64,000 bases of DNA from Reinekea thalattae (GTDB lineage Bacteria; Pseudomonadota; Gammaproteobacteria; Pseudomonadales; Natronospirillaceae). Positions 1 through 9,158 of this stretch are shown one piece after another. Positions within the stretch are counted from its first letter, which is position 1. Each line of letters begins with the position of its first letter. Where the stretch lies: assembly GCF_008041945.1 (NCBI RefSeq), contig NZ_VKAD01000001.1, forward strand, positions 1,488,001 to 1,552,000. Direction: 5' to 3'. Made by a program: the position numbers and the translations under genes. The notes under the pieces were generated by a model that saw only the letters and a program-made list of their open reading frames with translations, did no database searches and had not been told where the DNA came from.

Positions 1-61
1 ATCGGCAGTTGATAATATTCAAGTCATCAAAGACTCTGACCCTTTGATTCCTGCTTTGAAG

Positions 62-1042
62 TCAGTGCCAATTACAACATTCGCCTGTCCATTCGTGCAC
101 TTCCTTCGGCCATTTATGCTTAACAGGAGTTAATAGAGCCATTTTATTGGGGTTGAATAAAAACACAAACGGCGCAGTAATGATAAAAACTAAAACTGCT
201 TTGAGATAACCAGTTTTCCGTGCTAATTCAGTGTTAAAACTCGGCCGCCTTGGCTTTTTAGTTATTTCAATATACAAGGGTTGCTCACTGTTCATGTAGC
301 GGCGCACGTATTCCCAGTAGGTGTAGAGCGGGATATGGTGATTCATATTATGAAGCATATTCAGTGCGACATGCTTTTGTCCTGTTAGGTCTTGGTTAAC
401 TGCATGCTTTGGGTTTAGCCAAAGAGTCAGCTGATAACCGTCTTGTAAACCACGATAGCCTTCATTTCTTTTAGCCACTTGAACAGATAGTTCACACTCC
501 TGCCATGGAATACGATATAAGACTTTTTTGTGCCACACGTAGACTTCTTGGTTCTTCTTATGAAAACGTACAGGAGTAGCTAAAGGACAAAGAAATGTTA
601 TCGAACTTAGACCAAAACAAAGGAAGTACATTCCATATATAATACTTTCTGGCACAACCCATGTAGTAAAAGATCGAATCACCAAGTAATCAAAAGTCCA
701 CCAGATAAAAGCAACAATTAACCCGCTATAAAAGAAAACATCTCGATTTGTAACTGAATTAACGCGCATATCCAAATAGCCATCGTGACCACCTGCGGAA
801 GAATGGTCAAACACTTCACCTAAATATTTGGCGGACAAATCACCTGGATAATCAGGATGATCAGGCTCATCTTCATAATCGAAGCGGAATTTTTTATTGC
901 CTGGATTCAAAGTCTCATGCAATAGAGAGGCCCCATTAGGGTAATAATTTAAAGCATGTTCCGTCCTCTGGAATTTCGGAGTTACACCGAAGTGCTCAGG
1001 GGCAACCCATAAATTGGAGCCAACTTTTTGGATGTTACTCAT
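62..1042 (-). CDS. membrane protein, DUF6708-like
   Basis: A 326-residue protein with two hydrophobic segments at about 102-121 and 132-153 and a third near 283-299, so it is probably an inner-membrane protein with a large soluble N-terminus. The stretch after the second helix (PVRFHKKNQEVYVW, residues 157-170) and the W/Y-rich region that follows recall DUF6708 proteins, which are often found near type VI secretion effector genes; this is from memory and unchecked. A GGAG ribosome-binding site lies 10 nt before the ATG. The gene stands alone: no other secretion gene is visible, though the window starts only 61 nt after its stop. Function unknown. Confidence 0.6.
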   Translation of the reverse strand: MSNIQKVGSNLWVAPEHFGVTPKFQRTEHALNYYPNGASLLHETLNPGNKKFRFDYEDEPDHPDYPGDLSAKYLGEVFDHSSAGGHDGYLDMRVNSVTNRDVFFYSGLIVAFIWWTFDYLVIRSFTTWVVPESIIYGMYFLCFGLSSITFLCPLATPVRFHKKNQEVYVWHKKVLYRIPWQECELSVQVAKRNEGYRGLQDGYQLTLWLNPKHAVNQDLTGQKHVALNMLHNMNHHIPLYTYWEYVRRYMNSEQPLYIEITKKPRRPSFNTELARKTGYLKAVLVFIITAPFVFLFNPNKMALLTPVKHKWPKEVHEWTGECCNWH

Positions 1043-1255
1043 AGTCTTTTTGCTCCATTATAAAGCTTTCCACTTCTGTTTTATTCTGCCACTAGCGCTG
1101 ACGATACCAATGCATAATAAATAATTACAGTCACACTCATGAACCCGGTTCGCGCATTAAAAAAAACGTTAAAGATGGCGCTATTTTAGCGCGCAAACTT
1201 GAAAGCTTTTTATCGATTCGTGACTCTCTTGATGAAGTAGATATGCGGTTATAAA

Positions 1256-1290
1256 AAACGCATCGGTATTTTATAATACGCGATGCGTTT
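1256..1290 (-). terminator. Rho-independent terminator after the lipoprotein gene
   Basis: The arms AAACGCATCG and CGATGCGTTT pair, and GTATT/AATAC extends the stem. On the minus strand the hairpin is followed by a run of six T. It lies about 40 nt after the stop of the small lipoprotein gene and ends the protease-lipoprotein unit. The rest of the gap 1043-1330 shows nothing else I can name. Confidence 0.7.
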
Positions 1291-1330
1291 AAATTTTATT
1301 TCGATTAATTTTAACTAAATCAATTAAAAA

Positions 1331-1681
1331 TCATTCTGCATTTTTAATAATAGGCTTTAGTCGATAATCCGTACGAACTTCGTTTTTAAATTGATACTCT
1401 TTATTACCGAAGTTGTATTCAAACACCAGTTCTTTTAACCGCGGATAAGCCAAACAATTATCTGGTTGATGTTTTTCTAAAAAAATAGAATCACCCTTTA
1501 CCAAAAGATTAAAATTCTGCTCACTAGTGCAGCCTTTATCACTTACAGATACAGTTAATTTATCTTCGCTGAGTATCGGATTATAAAGTACTACATCTTC
1601 ATTAGTAGCGCTGGAATTTAACGCACAGCTAGAAAGAATAATTAGCAATAATAAAAAAATAGGCTTTAACAAATAGTGCAT
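1331..1681 (-). CDS. small lipoprotein of unknown function
   Basis: The N-terminus is a lipoprotein signal: a hydrophobic stretch ending in LSSC, with lipidation predicted on that Cys. The mature part is about 100 residues with two cysteines in short motifs, DKGCTSEQNF and PDNCLAYP, that may form a disulfide. The ATG at 1681 is preferred over an upstream TTG at 1702 because AAGGA sits 8 nt before it and the signal peptide then starts at MHYLLK. The gene begins 31 nt after the stop of the rearranged serine protease and shares its terminator, so the two are probably co-transcribed. An inhibitor, chaperone or anchor role for that protease is possible but purely contextual. Confidence 0.65.
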   Translation of the reverse strand: MHYLLKPIFLLLLIILSSCALNSSATNEDVVLYNPILSEDKLTVSVSDKGCTSEQNFNLLVKGDSIFLEKHQPDNCLAYPRLKELVFEYNFGNKEYQFKNEVRTDYRLKPIIKNAE

Positions 1682-1712
1682 AATTCTATCCTTTGAAAGC
1701 AACTGGCATTAA

Positions 1713-2702
1713 TCAATCGCTCAAGCCATGACCGATGACCATGACACTAATATCCGAGCCTGGATTTTGCTCGGCATCTTCCGCTAATTCAGCAAACAAA
1801 TCCGTTGAGGGTAGTGATAAAGATTCATTCGAAGGCCAAGGCGAAGGACCTAATTGAATCAGTGCGATGTCATTTTCCAAATCATCTACATCACCACGCC
1901 AATCGTCATGAACCGTGATGTCTGAACCAGTAACCGTATGAATCTCTAAATAACTGCCGATGTATAAAACAAATCCTGTTGCATCTTCACTCTCTGAATC
2001 AGCACTCCAAGTACAATCAACCCCAAATTCATCATAAGTACATACTTCGTATGCCATTTCGTCAGAATAATTACCAACCAAAAGATAAATTTGCTCTTCA
2101 GATGAAAGATCATCAACACAATGGGCTGCGGTTAGCACCCAGCCATCGCCTAGATAAGAGCCGCCGCAAAACGGATAGTAATAACCTGTATAGTCAGGAT
2201 ACTTCGTCATTAGGGTAACAAAGTATTCATGATTATCTGTTTCGGCATCAATGCCACCAATAATGGTTGGCTGAACAATAGAGTCGGAGTGCTCCATTGA
2301 GGTTGCAGTAATATCATAGTTAGTCGTTGCTTCTATCCACCCGACAAATTCGTAGACATCTGCAAAGCCACCGTATTTGTAATAGGTATATTCGCAATTA
2401 TTAATTGTCCAACTGGTAACGCCTAAAAGAATGTTGTCGGTACCATCGTCATAAAACAATGGGCCACCGCTGTCGCCCGAGCAAACACCTACTTCAGAAT
2501 CGCCAGCACAGACCATAGAGCCAGAATCGAATGAATCACTATACACACTCTCACACTGGGTATCTGTTTGCGGGGTAATGTAGAGCTCTTGAAGAATAGC
2601 ATTCTGAGTATATTCATCGCTTCCATCCCCACCATTAGAAGAGCTAGTACAAGACACACACAAGAGGACTAATAACTGCAGACCTATTCGAAAATACACC
2701 AT
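1713..2702 (-). CDS. circularly permuted trypsin-fold (S1) serine protease, lipoprotein
   Basis: A 329-residue protein with a lipoprotein-like signal (LLCVSC, Cys18) and a Ser/Gly-rich linker. The C-terminal half of a chymotrypsin-fold protease then comes first, at residues 35-125: Cys50/Cys65, GDSGGP with Ser78, and the TSW and final-helix regions (VYEFVGWIE). A linker of about 20 residues follows. The N-terminal half comes second, at 147-329: IIGG at 147-150, CGGSYLGDGWVLTAAHC with His194, and ENDIAL with Asp278, ending at VIGHGLSD. The full triad and the canonical cysteine pairs (179/195, 50/65, 74/103) are present. The position equivalent to trypsin Asp189 is Gly72, so Arg/Lys specificity is not expected. 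The frame is continuous from ATG to TGA. Probably periplasmic or outer-membrane anchored. The order of the halves is seen directly; activity is inferred. Confidence 0.85.
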   Translation of the reverse strand: MVYFRIGLQLLVLLCVSCTSSSNGGDGSDEYTQNAILQELYITPQTDTQCESVYSDSFDSGSMVCAGDSEVGVCSGDSGGPLFYDDGTDNILLGVTSWTINNCEYTYYKYGGFADVYEFVGWIEATTNYDITATSMEHSDSIVQPTIIGGIDAETDNHEYFVTLMTKYPDYTGYYYPFCGGSYLGDGWVLTAAHCVDDLSSEEQIYLLVGNYSDEMAYEVCTYDEFGVDCTWSADSESEDATGFVLYIGSYLEIHTVTGSDITVHDDWRGDVDDLENDIALIQLGPSPWPSNESLSLPSTDLFAELAEDAEQNPGSDISVMVIGHGLSD

Positions 2703-2793
2703 CTAAATACTCTTTAATATAAAGTTTGCCTTAGCATAACCCAGGGCAAACTATTAAATTCCGACTCAATCCACAAAAACAATACTATTCAAA

Positions 2794-5700
2794 CTAGCCC
2801 AACCAAACCCGCGCATTACGGAACATACGTAACCAAGCGCCATCTTCTTGCCAGCCTTTCGGTTTGCTTGAATTAGTGACGGTACGGAACACTCGCTCTG
2901 GATGCGGCATCATGATGGTGATGCGGCCGTCGGGCGTGGTGAAACCATTCATACCCAATGGTGAACCATTTGGATTCTGCGGGTAATGCTCAGTAACTTT
3001 GCCGTAGTTATCGGTGTAACGCAGTGCCAATTGGCCGCTGTTTTCAGCCAGCTGTTGATGCGCTGAATCTTTAAATTCGGCTCGGCCTTCGCCGTGTGCA
3101 ACAGCAACCGGCATACGTGAACCAGCCATACCTGCTAACAGGATAGAAGGCGACTCGGTAATTTCTACCATGGCGGTACGGGCTTCAAACTGCTCGGAAT
3201 GGTTACGCACAAAGTGTGGCCATGCTTCGCTGCCATCAATAATAGAACGCAGATTAGAAATCATCTGGCAGCCATTACAAACACCTAACGCAAAGGTATT
3301 ACTGTCGGCAAAGAAACTTTGGAATTGATCTTTCACTGATTCATTAAACAGGATCGATTTTGCCCAGCCTTCCCCTGCGCCTAAAACGTCGCCGTAAGAG
3401 AAGCCACCGCAAGCGGCAAGGCCATTAAACTGTTGCAGCTGAGTTCGACCTGCAATGAGGTCACTCATATGAACATCTACCGCATTAAAGCCAGCACGTT
3501 CAAAAGCAGCGGCCATTTCCATCTGACCATTAACACCCTGCTCACGCAAAATTGCGATGCTTGGACGAGCCCCCTTGTTAATAAAGGGCGCAGCGATATT
3601 CTCGTTTACATCGAAGCTTAACTCGGCATGCAAGCCGGGGTCGTTGGCGTCAAGCAATCGGTCGAACTCTTGCTCTGCGCATTCGGCATTATCACGCAGC
3701 GCCTGAATGCGATAACTGGTTTCGCTCCACATACGCAAAATATCAGTGCGCGGCTTAACATAAATTTCTTCGTCATCGGCGAGCACCCGAATAAAGTCAT
3801 CATCATTTAACTGACCAATCACGGCGACACAATCTTCTAATCCAGCGGCAGAAAACTGCTGCAACACCTGTTCGGTGTCGGCTTGCGCCACTTGAATCAC
3901 GGCACCTAATTCTTCACTGAATAGTGCTGCCAGTAGGTTGTCGTCGTTTAGGCGATCGGCATTCAGGTCGATACCCGTACGTCCAGCAAAGGCCATTTCA
4001 ACAAGGGTAGTAAACAAACCGCCGTCAGAGCGGTCGTGATAAGCCAACAGTTTTTCATCAGTAAGTAAGCCCTGTATGACTGCCCAAAATGCTTTTAAGT
4101 CTTCGGCGTCGTCAACATCCGGTGCAACATCACCAACCTTGCGATACACCTGAGCCAGCGCACTACCACCGAGCCGGTTTTGGCCTCGACCTAGGTCGAT
4201 TAGAATTAAATCGCTTGCGGCTTGGGTGGTTTGCAATTGAGGCGTAACGGTTTTGCGTACATCCAACACCGGTGCGGCACCCGAAATAATTAAGCTCAAC
4301 GGCGCTGTTACAGCTTTGGTTTTACCATCTTCTTGCCAAGTGGTTTTCATCGACATCGAATCTTTACCCACTGGAATGGTTAAACCCAGTGCTGGACAAA
4401 GTTCTAAACCAACCGCTTGCACGGTATCGTAAAGTGCTTCATCTTCACCCGGGTGACCGGCTGCGGCCATCCAGTTAGCCGATAAACGTACTTTTTTAAT
4501 ATCGCCAATTTCGGTTGAGGCTAAGTTGGTCAGCGTTTCTGCAACCGCTAATCGGCCAGAGGCGGCAGGGTTAATCAGCGCCACTGGTGTGCGCTCGCCC
4601 ATCGCCATCGACTCACCCTGATAGCCTTGATAATCCGCCGTAGTGACTGCGGCATCGGCAACAGGAATTTGCCACGGGCCAACCATTTGGTCGCGCGCAA
4701 TCATGCCGGTAATTGAACGGTCACCAATGGTGATCAAAAAGCTTTTACTGGCAACGGAAGGCAAATGCATTACGCGCTCAACAGCGTCGTTAATATCAAT
4801 ACCTTTAGTACTAAAGCTGTCTAGTTGACGCTCAACACGTTCAAAAGAGCGCGACATTTTAGGCGGCTTGCCAAGTAAAATATCGAGCGGCATATCAACT
4901 GCGTTATTATCGAAATGACGATCCGACACTGTAAGGTTTGGCTCTTGTGTCGCCTTACCAATAATCGCATAAGGGCAACGTTCACGTTCACAGAAGGCTT
5001 TAAACTGAGCCAGTTTTTCATCGGTTACGGCCAGCACATAACGCTCCTGCGATTCATTACACCAAACCGCGAGCGGCGACATGCCCGGCTCATCATTTGG
5101 AATATCGCGAAGTTCAAATTGGCCGCCACGACCACCGTCGGCAACCAATTCTGGAAACGCATTCGATAAACCACCGGCACCAACATCGTGAATAAAGCTG
5201 ATCGGGTTTTCTTTACCAAGTGACCAACAACGGTCGATCACTTCTTGGCAGCGACGCTCCATTTCTGGGTTGCCGCGCTGTACCGAGGCGAAGTCTAAAT
5301 CTTCATTGCCTTCGGCGCTGTCGACCGAAGAAGCCGCGCCACCGCCCAAGCCAATTTGCATAGCAGGGCCACCCAATACAATCAGGTTGGCACCAACAGG
5401 AATTGCATCCCACGCCTTTTCGATGTGCTCTTCTTTAATGTTGCCATAACCGCCAGCAATCATAATTGGCTTGTGATAACCACGAACATCGTAGCCATCA
5501 ACACCCGGCACAGACTGTTCAAATGTACGGAAGTAACCGGTTAAATTTGGACGGCCAAATTCATTATTGAAAGCTGCGCCACCTAAAGGGCCGTCGATCA
5601 TAATATCCAACGCGCTAACAATACGCGCTGGCTTGCCATAGCAACTTTCCCACGGCTGTTCAAAACCTGGAATGCGCAAGTCCGAAACGGTAAAGCCTGT

Positions 5701-6693
5701 TAGACCAGCTTTCGGTTTACCACCAGAACCGGTTGCGCCTTCATCACGAATTTCACCACCCGAACCGGTTGCCGCACCAGCAAAAGGTGCAATCGCGGTT
5801 GGGTGATTATGGGTTTCGACTTTAAATAAAATATGAATATTTTCATTGTGATAAGCGTATTGATGATCAACACCCGGATAAAAACGCTCACCCTGATAAC
5901 CAGCAAAAACGGCGGCATTATCTTTATAAGCAGACAACACGCCTTCGCTGTTTTCGTTATAGGTATTTTTGATCATTTTAAATAACGACCAAGGCGATTG
6001 CTCACCATCGATTGTCCAGTCGGCATTAAAAATTTTGTGACGGCAATGCTCTGAGTTGGCTTGCGCAAACATCATTAACTCAACATCGGTTGGGTTACGT
6101 TTTAATTCGGTATAAGCCTTTAATAGATAATCGATTTCGTCATCAGCCAACGCCAAACCTAATTTGATATTGGCGGAACTTAACGCATCTCGACCGCCAG
6201 CTAATAGATCGACTTCGGTCAAGGCTTCGGGGTCATGTTCACCAAATAATTGCTCCGCTTGCGGCGCTTGTAAGTAAACCGATTCAGTCATACGGTCGTA
6301 CAATGCAGCACTGGCAATTTTGAGTTCAGTCTCACTCAATGCCTGTTCAGCTTGAATCCAATAACGGATGCCACGCTCAATACGACGCACAGAATCTAAT
6401 GCACTGTTATGAGCAATATCTGTCGCTTTTGTTGCCCAAGGTGAAATGGTACCAACCCGAGGTGTCACCCATAACGAGGCAGTGCTATATTCTTCGACAG
6501 CAACGCTTGGGCCATAATGCAACAATTGGCTTAACACCTGATGCTGCTTATCGGATAAGCTGTCCGTCAGGTCAACAAAGTGAACGAATTCTGCGTATAC
6601 TTGGGTGATGGATGGAACAAGCGTTTGCAGCTCTTTTGTGAGCCGTTGGCGGCGAAACTGCGATAGAGCGGGGTTACCTCGAAGCGTGAGCAT
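2794..6693 (-). CDS. purL: phosphoribosylformylglycinamidine synthase (FGAM synthase)
   Basis: The large single-chain PurL of Gammaproteobacteria, 1299 residues, the usual length. It converts FGAR, glutamine and ATP to FGAM in purine synthesis. Visible parts: an N-terminal domain starting [14 protein letters not shown]; two AIR-synthase-like halves with the glycine-rich [18 protein letters not shown] region and [11 protein letters not shown]; and a C-terminal class-I glutaminase with the nucleophile in LGVCNGCQM and the His/Glu of PHPERVFR. It is monocistronic and divergent from mltF, an arrangement also found in E. coli. A convincing promoter lies at 6740-6769. I see no clear PurR box. Confidence 0.98.
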   Translation of the reverse strand: MLTLRGNPALSQFRRQRLTKELQTLVPSITQVYAEFVHFVDLTDSLSDKQHQVLSQLLHYGPSVAVEEYSTASLWVTPRVGTISPWATKATDIAHNSALDSVRRIERGIRYWIQAEQALSETELKIASAALYDRMTESVYLQAPQAEQLFGEHDPEALTEVDLLAGGRDALSSANIKLGLALADDEIDYLLKAYTELKRNPTDVELMMFAQANSEHCRHKIFNADWTIDGEQSPWSLFKMIKNTYNENSEGVLSAYKDNAAVFAGYQGERFYPGVDHQYAYHNENIHILFKVETHNHPTAIAPFAGAATGSGGEIRDEGATGSGGKPKAGLTGFTVSDLRIPGFEQPWESCYGKPARIVSALDIMIDGPLGGAAFNNEFGRPNLTGYFRTFEQSVPGVDGYDVRGYHKPIMIAGGYGNIKEEHIEKAWDAIPVGANLIVLGGPAMQIGLGGGAASSVDSAEGNEDLDFASVQRGNPEMERRCQEVIDRCWSLGKENPISFIHDVGAGGLSNAFPELVADGGRGGQFELRDIPNDEPGMSPLAVWCNESQERYVLAVTDEKLAQFKAFCERERCPYAIIGKATQEPNLTVSDRHFDNNAVDMPLDILLGKPPKMSRSFERVERQLDSFSTKGIDINDAVERVMHLPSVASKSFLITIGDRSITGMIARDQMVGPWQIPVADAAVTTADYQGYQGESMAMGERTPVALINPAASGRLAVAETLTNLASTEIGDIKKVRLSANWMAAAGHPGEDEALYDTVQAVGLELCPALGLTIPVGKDSMSMKTTWQEDGKTKAVTAPLSLIISGAAPVLDVRKTVTPQLQTTQAASDLILIDLGRGQNRLGGSALAQVYRKVGDVAPDVDDAEDLKAFWAVIQGLLTDEKLLAYHDRSDGGLFTTLVEMAFAGRTGIDLNADRLNDDNLLAALFSEELGAVIQVAQADTEQVLQQFSAAGLEDCVAVIGQLNDDDFIRVLADDEEIYVKPRTDILRMWSETSYRIQALRDNAECAEQEFDRLLDANDPGLHAELSFDVNENIAAPFINKGARPSIAILREQGVNGQMEMAAAFERAGFNAVDVHMSDLIAGRTQLQQFNGLAACGGFSYGDVLGAGEGWAKSILFNESVKDQFQSFFADSNTFALGVCNGCQMISNLRSIIDGSEAWPHFVRNHSEQFEARTAMVEITESPSILLAGMAGSRMPVAVAHGEGRAEFKDSAHQQLAENSGQLALRYTDNYGKVTEHYPQNPNGSPLGMNGFTTPDGRITIMMPHPERVFRTVTNSSKPKGWQEDGAWLRMFRNARVWLG

Positions 6694-6739
6694 CTTTAAG
6701 AACCTGTGTCGTCAAAGTTTGGGCGGAAAATCGGGCGGT

Positions 6740-6769
6740 ATAATACTGGATTTACTCAACAAATGTCAG
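6740..6769 (-). promoter_or_regulatory. sigma-70-type promoter for purL
   Basis: On the minus strand CTGACA (6764-6769) is followed after 18 nt by TATTAT (6740-6745), placing the start of transcription about 40 nt before the purL ATG. Confidence 0.5.
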
Positions 6770-6814
6770 TCGTGTTTCGGTTGATAAGCAGACAAAAAAA
6801 GCGATGTAAAAACT

Positions 6815-8251
6815 ATGAGATTTATACAACCCTATCGCAGCAATAAACTGGCGAAAATATTTTTTTCGATTATTGCCAGCATTGGTTTTGTTTTTTTGAT
6901 CGGTTACGGCTTTAAATGGCACGATCACTGGCAACAAATTGAGCGTCGCGGCGCCTTGGTGGTTGCCGTGCGAGAAAGCGAAGGAATTTATTGGCCGACT
7001 GGTCAATCTTTTACTGGACTAGAACACGACCTTTTAAACGAACTTGAACGTCACCTAGACATACCAATTCAAATTTTTGCTGTTCGCGATCTTGATGACC
7101 TTTACCGCTCATTAGAAGTCGGCGCTGTCGACATGGCTTTGCCGGGCACCAGTATTTTAAGCAGCGATTGGCCTGTGAGTATTCCATACGCCACAACAAC
7201 GGTTGGACTAGTAAGCACTGGCACCGACCTACCCGCACAGCAAGAACGTCGGCTAGGCATTTTGGACAGCATTTCACACAGCGACGTTATCCCTGAAGCA
7301 CTAAAACAAACGGCTTTTGATTCTGCCATTTACGAACACGGCCGACTCAGCGCCGAACTTTTTACGCTTTTAGAAATGGGCGATATTGAAACCGTACTGA
7401 TCGACAAACGAGACTTCACCTTACAGCAAAGCGCCTTTCCTACCTTGCAGTTTTCAAACTTAGACTTACCCGAACGTAGCCTGAACATTTACTTTTCACC
7501 CAGCGAGGACGGTACTTTAATTAACCGAGTCAACGAAGTGCTACAGCTGTTTCAACAAAGCGGCCTGATTGCGCAAATTACCGACCGCTACCTAGGCAGC
7601 GCACTCGAGTTCGATTATGTTGACAACCTGACATTCGAAAAACATATGCGCTCGCGCCTACCCAACTACACCGAGTTATTCCAAAAGTACGCCGACATAT
7701 ATCAGATGGATTGGCGTCTGCTGGCAGCCATTGCCTATCAAGAAAGTCATTGGCGTCCTAACGCTCGCTCCCCGACTGGCGTGCGCGGCATGATGATGAT
7801 CACACTCACCACCGCCGAAGAGATGGGCATTACCAATCGGCTCGATCCAGAACAAAGTGTTTTGGCAGGTGCTAAGTATTTTTCTAGCTTAAAACAGCGC
7901 GTTGTTCCTGAGATTAAAGACCCAGACCGCACCTGGTTTGCTTTGGCATCCTATAACGTAGGTGCAGGCCACTTAGAGGACGCGCGTAAAATAACCGAGC
8001 TACTTAAGGACGACCCGAATCGCTGGGTAGACGTTCGCAAGCATCTGCCCAAACTAGCGCTGAAAGATTATTACCCTTGGACCAAGTATGGTTACGCGCG
8101 CGGCGCTGAACCTGTGGTCTATGTCGCCAATATTCGTCGCTTTTACGAAAAGCTAAAAATGGAATACCCAACTTCAGAGGAGCTACTAGAACCGGATCGC
8201 CTTGATCAGCTACCAGATTCGGCCATTCCAATCTTTCCATTACTGCAATGA
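6815..8251 (+). CDS. mltF: membrane-bound lytic murein transglycosylase F
   Basis: A 478-residue peptidoglycan lytic transglycosylase. An N-terminal hydrophobic segment (about 12-32) anchors it. Residues about 45-265 form the regulatory domain resembling family 3 solute-binding proteins, and about 280-450 form the SLT domain. The catalytic Glu is in the AAIAYQESHWRPNA motif, followed by SPTGVRGMMMITLTTAEEMG and FALASYNVGAGHLEDA, the standard family 1 motifs. It sits divergently from purL as in many Gammaproteobacteria. It cleaves the MurNAc-GlcNAc bond to anhydro-muropeptides during wall turnover. Confidence 0.96.
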   Translation: MRFIQPYRSNKLAKIFFSIIASIGFVFLIGYGFKWHDHWQQIERRGALVVAVRESEGIYWPTGQSFTGLEHDLLNELERHLDIPIQIFAVRDLDDLYRSLEVGAVDMALPGTSILSSDWPVSIPYATTTVGLVSTGTDLPAQQERRLGILDSISHSDVIPEALKQTAFDSAIYEHGRLSAELFTLLEMGDIETVLIDKRDFTLQQSAFPTLQFSNLDLPERSLNIYFSPSEDGTLINRVNEVLQLFQQSGLIAQITDRYLGSALEFDYVDNLTFEKHMRSRLPNYTELFQKYADIYQMDWRLLAAIAYQESHWRPNARSPTGVRGMMMITLTTAEEMGITNRLDPEQSVLAGAKYFSSLKQRVVPEIKDPDRTWFALASYNVGAGHLEDARKITELLKDDPNRWVDVRKHLPKLALKDYYPWTKYGYARGAEPVVYVANIRRFYEKLKMEYPTSEELLEPDRLDQLPDSAIPIFPLLQ

Positions 8252-8284
8252 TTGGGGCAAAAAAACCAACGAAAGCCATTAAAA

Positions 8285-8316
8285 TTCGGCCTTGATTTTC
8301 AATCAAATGAGCCGAA
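8285..8316 (+). terminator. hairpin after mltF, possible terminator
   Basis: The arms TTCGGC and GCCGAA enclose a second stem TTGATT/AATCAA with a 3-nt loop, starting 34 nt after the mltF stop. There is no T-run, so it may act as an mRNA 3' end stabiliser rather than an intrinsic terminator. Confidence 0.4.
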
Positions 8317-8507
8317 ATAGTTGTTCCCACATTAAAGGCAATGATATATGATTCGCCGTCTTTTGATGAATGGAACACTGCCTAACATATAAAGCGAGCC
8401 GTATCAATGCTTTATTAGGTACAGGTATAAATTAACAGAAGTCGCCAACCCGCCAGCTGCTTTTATATGGCTCGGTTTGCGAAACAAGACAATACGGGAA
8501 TATCGCT

Positions 8508-8915
8508 ATGCTGACTGAAGAACAACTGTTGGCCGCACCAGAAGATGAATACATGAACGAAGCTCAGCTTGCGTTCTTTCGCCAGTTACTACTCACTCAA
8601 GCAGAAGAATTAAAAGTTTCTTTGGCCAATGCCAAAGAGCAATTAGCCAGTTTTGAAAACGAGCCAGATGAGCTTGATAAAGCCAGTGTTGAAGAAGAAC
8701 GACGCATGGCGCTGCGCTTTTTAGATCGCCAAACAAAGCTACTACCAAAAATTATGGAATCCATTAAGCGCATCGATGAAGACGATTACGGCTTTTGTGC
8801 TGTAACCGGTGAGCCGATTGGTATAAAACGACTGCTATTGCGTCCAACTGCCACCCTGTGTGCAGAAGAAAAACAACGCCAAGAGCTTAAAGAGCGCAAT
8901 TACCGCGACGCTTAA
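8508..8915 (+). CDS. DksA/TraR-family transcription factor with a reduced zinc site
   Basis: A 135-residue protein with a helical N-terminus and a coiled-coil hairpin whose tip reads DELDKAS (Asp54, Asp57). This matches the DxxDxA tip with which DksA reaches the RNA polymerase active site. The C-terminal zinc-finger region, YGFCAVTGEPIGIKRLLLRP then TLCAEEK, keeps only the first and third of the four zinc cysteines (Cys97, Cys118); the second and fourth are Thr100 and Glu121. DksA paralogues with fewer cysteines are known to work without zinc, so a zinc-independent stringent-response factor is the likely role. A strong terminator follows at 8931. Confidence 0.85.
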   Translation: MLTEEQLLAAPEDEYMNEAQLAFFRQLLLTQAEELKVSLANAKEQLASFENEPDELDKASVEEERRMALRFLDRQTKLLPKIMESIKRIDEDDYGFCAVTGEPIGIKRLLLRPTATLCAEEKQRQELKERNYRDA

Positions 8916-8930
8916 GCCCTAAAGCAATAC

Positions 8931-8958
8931 GCGGCCTGCGCTTTTTAAGCGAGGCCGC
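8931..8958 (+). terminator. terminator after the DksA-family gene
   Basis: GCGGCCT pairs with AGGCCGC, and CGCTT/AAGCG continues the stem with one bulged G. It starts 16 nt after the stop codon. The tail TTCTC is only moderately T-rich. Confidence 0.65.
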
Positions 8959-9158
8959 TTCTCACTTCCTTTCCCGCCAGCTACTTTCTTTATTATTCTG
9001 CTCTGTTGGTCTTTTTACCTCTGCCTTCGCTATTCTTTAACTGAGCTTCGCTAAACCAAGACAACGACTTTTTAATTGCCACCCTTCCGCCTTCGCTCTT
9101 TTTAAAAATGGGCCCGCTATTTGCTATTAACCCAATATCATTAACACAGAGTTTGGCC

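Noticed and set aside
1713-2702. Frameshift or two separate broken genes as the cause of the swapped protease order
   Set aside because: A single frame runs from ATG to stop without interruption and carries its own signal peptide; a frameshift cannot reverse the order of halves. Misassembly remains possible and is named in the finding.
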